Below are positions 59,081 to 64,000 of a stretch of 64,000 bases of DNA, piece after piece (position 1 is the stretch's first letter; every line of letters begins with the position of its first letter). Source of the DNA: Amaranthus tricolor (lineage: Eukaryota; Streptophyta; Magnoliopsida; Caryophyllales; Amaranthaceae); NCBI RefSeq assembly GCF_026212465.1, contig NC_080049.1, positions 21,034,194-21,098,193 on the forward strand, in the 5' to 3' direction. The notes beneath the pieces are model-generated. The model was not told the origin of the DNA. It worked only from the letters and a program-made list of their open reading frames with translations, and did not search any database. The translations under genes and the position numbers were made by a program.

Positions 59081-59600
59081 AAAACAACCTACTTTACTAA
59101 GTTAGATACCAACTTTTATATGTCAAACTCTTGTACTATAACTAGTCTCAATAGCTACATATTATCTTGAAATATGAATGTATTTAAATCACCTACTTTA
59201 TTATTTAAAATAGCTATAATTAATAGTAGGTATATACCTACTATGGCAAGTTCAAAATGTCTATCTTAACTATTCAAAATGTCTATTCTAGTATGCAAAA
59301 AAACCTCCTATATATGTTCAGTAGGTATTTATCGCGTGATAAATAGGTATCTTCAATGTTTAAGTAGGTTTCCATGGTATATTTAGTACGAAACTAGATA
59401 TGTTAAGTGTTTAAAGTAGGTTCCCATGGTTTGATTAGTATGCGTTAATGGTATGTTAATGATGTACTTTTAGTGTTTAAAATATTTGTTAGTGGTTTAC
59501 TTTAATCACTATTTGAAAACGAAAACAAGCTAGGGATGAAGGCGATAGAAGGGAAATATGTCCAAACAATAATTAACTAATTAAAAGTGGAGGGATAAAG

Positions 59601-59940
59601 AGATTATGAGTTTTTCCACCATGCAAACATAAACGAAAAATGAAAATTCATATTTTAGTATGATCATATGATGACGGAAGACAGCAACATTTATGAATAT
59701 TTGGTAATATTTTACATAATTTATCTGACAAGTCAAGACAATCTTATATGTAGACTAATTGTACGCATCAATAATCATTGCAGTACTTATATATTTTTTT
59801 GTGCATTTATAGATGATAAGAAGGTAGAATCAATTTAAAGAGTTTTTTAAAATTTTAAAAAAGTTATAGATATTAAGTCTCCGATGTGGATATTCATTGA
59901 TCAAGACTATGCCATAGTAAATGCAATTGAAAAGAAGTAA
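59601..59940 (+). pseudogene. FAR1/MULE transposase fragment, unit 2
   Basis: Same segment as unit 1, in broken frames: FFHHA start, a region like the FW-D / GD-TY block, the VGxNNH block, and a SIFIDQDY-like end. Confidence 0.65.
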
Positions 59941-60450
59941 AAAAAAAAAACCTACTTTAACAACTTAGATACCAACTTTCATATGTCAAACTCCTACTAT
60001 AACTAGTCTCAATATCTACAAATTATCTTCAAATCTGAACGTATTTAAATCACCTACTTTATTATTTAAAATAGCTATAATTAATAGTACGTATATACCT
60101 ACTATAGCATGTTCAAAATGTCTATCATAATATTCAAAATGTCTACTCTAGTATGCGAAAAGCCCTCCGATATATGTTCAGTAGGTATTTATTGTGTGAT
60201 AAATAGGTATCTTCAATGTTTAAGTAGGTTTTTATAGTATGAAACTAGATATGTTAACTTTTTGAAGTGGATGCTTACGGTTTGATTAGTATTTGTTAAT
60301 GGTATGTTAATTACATATTTTTAATGTTTAAAATATTTGTTAGTGGTTTACTTTAATCACTATTTGAAAACGAAAACAAGCTAGGGATGAAGGAGATAGA
60401 AGGAAAATATGTCCAAACAATAATTAACTAATTAAAAGAGGAGGGATACA

Positions 60451-60770
60451 GAGATTATGAATTTTTCCACCATGCAAGTTCATATTTTAGTGTGATCATA
60501 TGATGACGGAAGACAGCAAAGTTTATGGAAATTTGGTAATTTTTTACATAATTTATCCAACAAGTCAATACAATCTTATATGTGGACTAATTGTAGGCAT
60601 CAATAATCATTGGAGTATTTTTATATTTTGTTGTGCATTTATAAATGATAAGAAGGTAGAAACATTTTAATGAGTTCTTAAACATTTCAAAAAAGTTAAG
60701 GATATTAAGTCTCCAATATCAATATTCATTGATTAAGACTATGCCATAGTAAATGCAATTGAAAAGTTGT
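60451..60770 (+). pseudogene. FAR1/MULE transposase fragment, unit 3
   Basis: As unit 2, with further substitutions and a shortened start. Confidence 0.65.
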
Positions 60771-61280
60771 AAACAAAAAAATACTTTACTAAGTTAGATA
60801 CAAACTTTTATATGTCAAAGTCCTATACTATAACTAGTCTCAATAGCTACATATTATCTTGAAATATGAATGTATATAAATCACCTACTCTATTATTTAA
60901 AATAGCTATAATTAATAGTAGGTATATACCTACTATGGCAAGTTCAAAATGTCTATCTTAACTATTCAAAATGTCTACTCTAGTGTGCAAAACAACCTCC
61001 TATATATGTTCAATAGGTATTTATTGTGTGATAAATAGGTATCTTCAATGTTTAAGTAGGTTTTTATAGTACGAAACTAGATAAATTAAGTTTTTAAAGT
61101 AGGTCCTTATTGTTTGATTAGTCTGTGTTAATGGTATGTTAATTATGTTTTTTTAGTGTTTAAAATAATTGTTAGTGGTTTACTTTAATCACCATTTGGA
61201 AACGAACAAAAGCTAGGGTTGAAGGCTATTGAAGGGAAATATGTCCAAACAATAATTGACTAATTAAAAGAGGAAAAATA

Positions 61281-61650
61281 GAGAGATTATGAGTTTTTCT
61301 ACCTAGCAAAGATAAACGAATAATTTTTCTACCTAGCAAAGATAAACGAATAAGGAAAGTTCATATTTTGGTGTGATCATATGATGACGGAAGACTGCAA
61401 AATTTATGGAGATTTGGTAATATTTTTCATAATTTATCCGACAAGTCAATACAATATTATATGTGGACTAATTGTAGGCATCAATAATCATTGGAGTATT
61501 TTTATATTTTGTTGTGCATTTATAGATGATAAGAAGATAGATCATTTTAATGAGTTCTTGAACATTTCAAAAAAGTTATGGATATTAAGTCTCCGATGTC
61601 GATATTCATTGATCAAGACAATGGCATAGGAAATACAATTGAAAAGTTGT
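61281..61650 (+). pseudogene. FAR1/MULE transposase fragment, unit 4
   Basis: In one frame (61381-61629) FAR1-like order is visible: YGDLVIFF, PTSQYNIICGLIVGINNHW, matching the D-TY/N-YN/VGVNHH series of the family. The frame is then lost and VMDIKSPMSIFIDQDN follows in another. A local tandem duplication of about 33 bp lies at 61294-61353 (CTACCTAGCAAAGATAAACG twice). First catalytic Asp appears lost. Confidence 0.75.
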
Positions 61651-61787
61651 AAAACAACCTACTTTACTAAGTTAGATACCAACTTTTATATGTCAAACTC
61701 CTATACTATAACTAGTCTCAATAGCTACATATTATCTTTAAATATGAATGTATTTAAATCACCTACTTTATTATTTAAAATAGCTAT

Positions 61788-63277
61788 TGTTGGACCTCTT
61801 GAGTTTTGATGATGACTACACTTTATTTAAACAAATATGTTTTTGAGAGATTATGTGCAGGTCGATATCCGGTCGTGATTATGATCGTTGATAGTACCTA
61901 TGACTTGGTTCATGGAAATGTACGTGTCAAGAGGATCCGAAAGATGTTAGAAGAAGTATATCGCTTGGGATGTAAAATGGAGACAGCAGGTCTACTGTTC
62001 CTGAGTTGGATGTTCTAACAAAACTGGAAATTGGAGACAGCGCACTGTTCCTGAACTGGAGTCAGCCTACGTTAACTGGAAATTCTAATTATTTATTTAT
62101 AATTATTATTTTTAGTTAATGTACTGAAATTAATTTGTTGCATTTATTTATTATAGTTAATTGGCAAAAAGTTTTCTAAAAATTACTTTACGTATGAGTC
62201 TCTAAATAAAGATCCTTTATTTTAGGATCTATATTTAGTAAATATTGGATTTGCTAAATATAGGAATAGCTGTTGTTGAAAGTCTTTGCTATTATTTTTA
62301 ACCGGTCTTTATCTTAGAAAATAGGTTGTCATTCCTATAATTAGTTAGCATGTAACCATTCCTATTAAATATAACCGTTTCTATAAATAGCATAAAGTTC
62401 CAGCCGTTATTATGGGAACAGGAACTTTTGCTGAAGAAACTGCTGCTTAAGGGAACAGAACCTATTATTAGGGAACAGCGGTTATTGCTAAATAATCGTG
62501 GGCTTGAATTGGTCAAGTTTAAATGCCTATTTTAAGATTAACCGTAGGAAGACTTGGTTATTAAAATCCACATTATTCCAATGATCATTTTGGATAAGGA
62601 ATAATGGATTGGAATATTCCTTTTTATTAGGGATTTTAGCTCTATAAATAGTGGACTCGGTTATTCCTCAAAACGCGCCTTAGTATGAGTCATTAAATCA
62701 TACGTAATTTTGGGAGAATTTTTACAAGAAAATTTTGTTTTAAAAATGCCAATTAATTTATAATATTTTCTTGTGCAACTTATTGATTTTATTTTTAGAG
62801 AATTTTTATCCTTTTGTAAGGGTTTTTGAGAGAATCTTTGTAACTAGACTTGGGTGAGTCTAGGGGGATTTAGAAAGCTTCTAGTGAAGCTAGAGAAGAG
62901 AATAGCTTTGAGTGAAGCTAGTGTGGAGTTTAGCTTTTAGTGAAGCTAAGTTTGTTGCTTTGAGTAAAGCAATTTAAGAGAGAAGAGTTGGCCTAGTTGA
63001 TGCGCTTCGAGTGACGTAAGATGTTTAATGTAATTGTAACGAGTTGGCTTAAACATAGTGGAGAATTTAGAAATCCAAGGGGTCGTGGTTTTTCCTTCTG
63101 TTTAGGCCCAGAAGGTTTCCACGTAAAAATCGTTTGTCTCTTTTAATTATTTCGCTCTAAGTTTAAGCTTTATTTATGTTATTCAATTCCGCAAAAACAG
63201 GGCAAAAATGCTTAAACTAGTAAATACAACAATTCACCCCCCTCTTGTTGCTGTTCCCGTTCCTAATTGAGTCTACA
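61788..63277 (+). mobile_element. Solo LTR of the SIRE family
   Basis: 1490 bp, begins TGTTGGACCTCTTGAG and ends CTAATTGAGTCTACA, with target duplication GCTAT at 61783-61787 and 63278-63282. It matches the LTRs at 8493-9931 and 16871-18308 in opposite orientation but is clearly diverged. TATA box TATAAATA at 62643-62650. No internal region, so it arose by recombination between LTRs. The other array units give the empty site (AATAGCTATAATTAATA). It keeps the GGAGACAGC/CTGTTCC module (61978-62060) and the hairpin row (62875-63015). Confidence 0.95.
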
Positions 63278-63654
63278 GCTATAATTAATAATAGGTATAT
63301 ACCTACTATGACAAGTTCAAAATGTCTATCTTAACTATTCAAAATGTCTACTCTAGTGTGCAAAAAAACCTAATAGATATGTTCAGTAGTTATTTATTGT
63401 GTGATAAATAGGTATCTTCAATGTTTAAGTAGGTTTTTATAGTATGAAACTAGATATGTTAAGTTTTTAAAGTAGGTGCTTATGGTTTGATTAGTATGTG
63501 TTAATGGTATGTTAATTATGTATTTTTAGTGTTTAAAATAATTGTTAGTTGTTTACTTTAATCACTATTTGGAAACGAACACAAGCTAGGGATGAAGGCT
63601 ATTGAAGGGAAATATGTCCAAACAATAATTGACTAATTAAAAGAGGAAAAATAG

Positions 63655-63994
63655 AGAGATTATGAGTTTTTGTACCACGCAAAGATAAAGGAATAAGGAA
63701 AGTTCAAATTTTGGTGTGATTATATGATGACGGAAGACTGCAAAATTTATGGAGACTTGGTAATATTTTTCACAATTTATCCGACAAGTCAATACAATAT
63801 TATATGTGGACTAATTATAGGCATCAATAATCATTGGAGTATTTTTATATTTTTTTGTGCATTTATAGATGATAAGAAGATAGATCATTTTAACGAGTTC
63901 TGGAACATTTCAAAAAAGTTATCAATATTAAGTATCCGATGTCGATATTCATTGATCAAGACTATGACATAGTAAATGCAATTGAAAAGTTGTA
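63655..63994 (+). pseudogene. FAR1/MULE transposase fragment, unit 5
   Basis: Close to unit 4: YGDLVIFF, PTSQYNIICGLIIGINNHW in the frame 63724-63972, followed by the ID-QDYD region in another frame. Truncated by nothing visible; the array continues to the window end. Confidence 0.75.
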
Positions 63995-64000
63995 AAACAA

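Larger units (their letters stand above)
58411..64000 (+). repeat. Tandem array of about 0.82-0.88-kb units with FAR1/MULE fragments
   Basis: The marker GTATATACCT recurs at 58411, 59230, 60091, 60922 and 63295. Spacings are 819, 861 and 831 bp, and 878 bp for the last after subtracting the solo LTR and its 5-bp duplication. Each unit has an AT-rich part with repeated AAAATGTCTAC motifs and a part derived from a FAR1/MULE transposase gene. Two units contain the perfect palindrome GTAGGTATATACCTAC (59226-59241 and 60917-60932). The array runs off the right edge of the window. Confidence 0.9.

Noticed and set aside
61381..61629. 82-codon ORF, recurring at 63724, as a possible small gene
   Set aside because: Matches a FAR1/MULE segment only in part, loses the frame before the next conserved block, and is repeated with decay; treated as a pseudogene fragment.

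Overview
The window is nuclear DNA of a flowering plant, almost certainly a eudicot. The evidence is spliced genes of plant-specific families (a SYP32-type Golgi syntaxin and a berberine-bridge-enzyme-like oxidase) sitting in AT-rich DNA full of plant retrotransposons (Ty3 TAT lineage, Ty1 SIRE/Maximus lineage), LINEs, SINEs, hAT, Mutator-type and mariner elements. I cannot name the species; nothing contradicts a Caryophyllales-like genome, but that is only an impression.

Layout. 1-2431: AT-rich DNA without a gene. 2432-24548: a complete TAT-lineage Ty3 retrotransposon (686-bp LTRs, target duplication ATATT) with broken gag and pol. A younger 9.8-kb SIRE-type Ty1 element (8493-18308, minus strand, target duplication TCGGC, LTRs almost identical) is inserted inside it. 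Behind pol the host element carries a four-exon, fully open gene on its antisense strand (18953-21899), bracketed by short repeats with the core GATAAGTCGGACC. 24549-34899: two tandem copies of a BBE-like locus. The left copy is a truncated pseudogene, interrupted by the TAT element and a SINE. The right copy is an apparently intact two-exon gene with a 2.2-kb solo-LTR-like insertion 3' of it. Between them lie two non-autonomous elements with long terminal inverted repeats and 9-bp target duplications.

34900-45071: gene-poor, with a mariner-like element (38234-41272) whose transposase is broken but keeps its DDD residues, a decayed Ty1 integrase piece with a SINE in it, and an RTE-type LINE 3' end. 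45072-53004: SYP32 in five exons on the minus strand, with a hAT-like element in its 4-kb first intron. 53851-54453: a 5'-truncated L1 LINE with a 17-bp target duplication. 54818 to about 57060: a decayed hAT transposon. 58411-64000: a tandem array of about 0.82-0.88-kb units, each containing the same degraded FAR1/MULE transposase fragment, interrupted by a solo LTR (61788-63277) of the same family as the SIRE element.

Only SYP32 and the BBE-like gene look like ordinary host genes; they share no pathway. The rest records layered transposition. The parts most worth a second look are the spliced antisense gene in the TAT element, the row of conserved hairpins in the SIRE LTR, the downstream ORF of the SIRE element with a single in-frame stop, and the FAR1-fragment array. 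Exon limits were derived by hand from splice consensus and reading-frame continuity.
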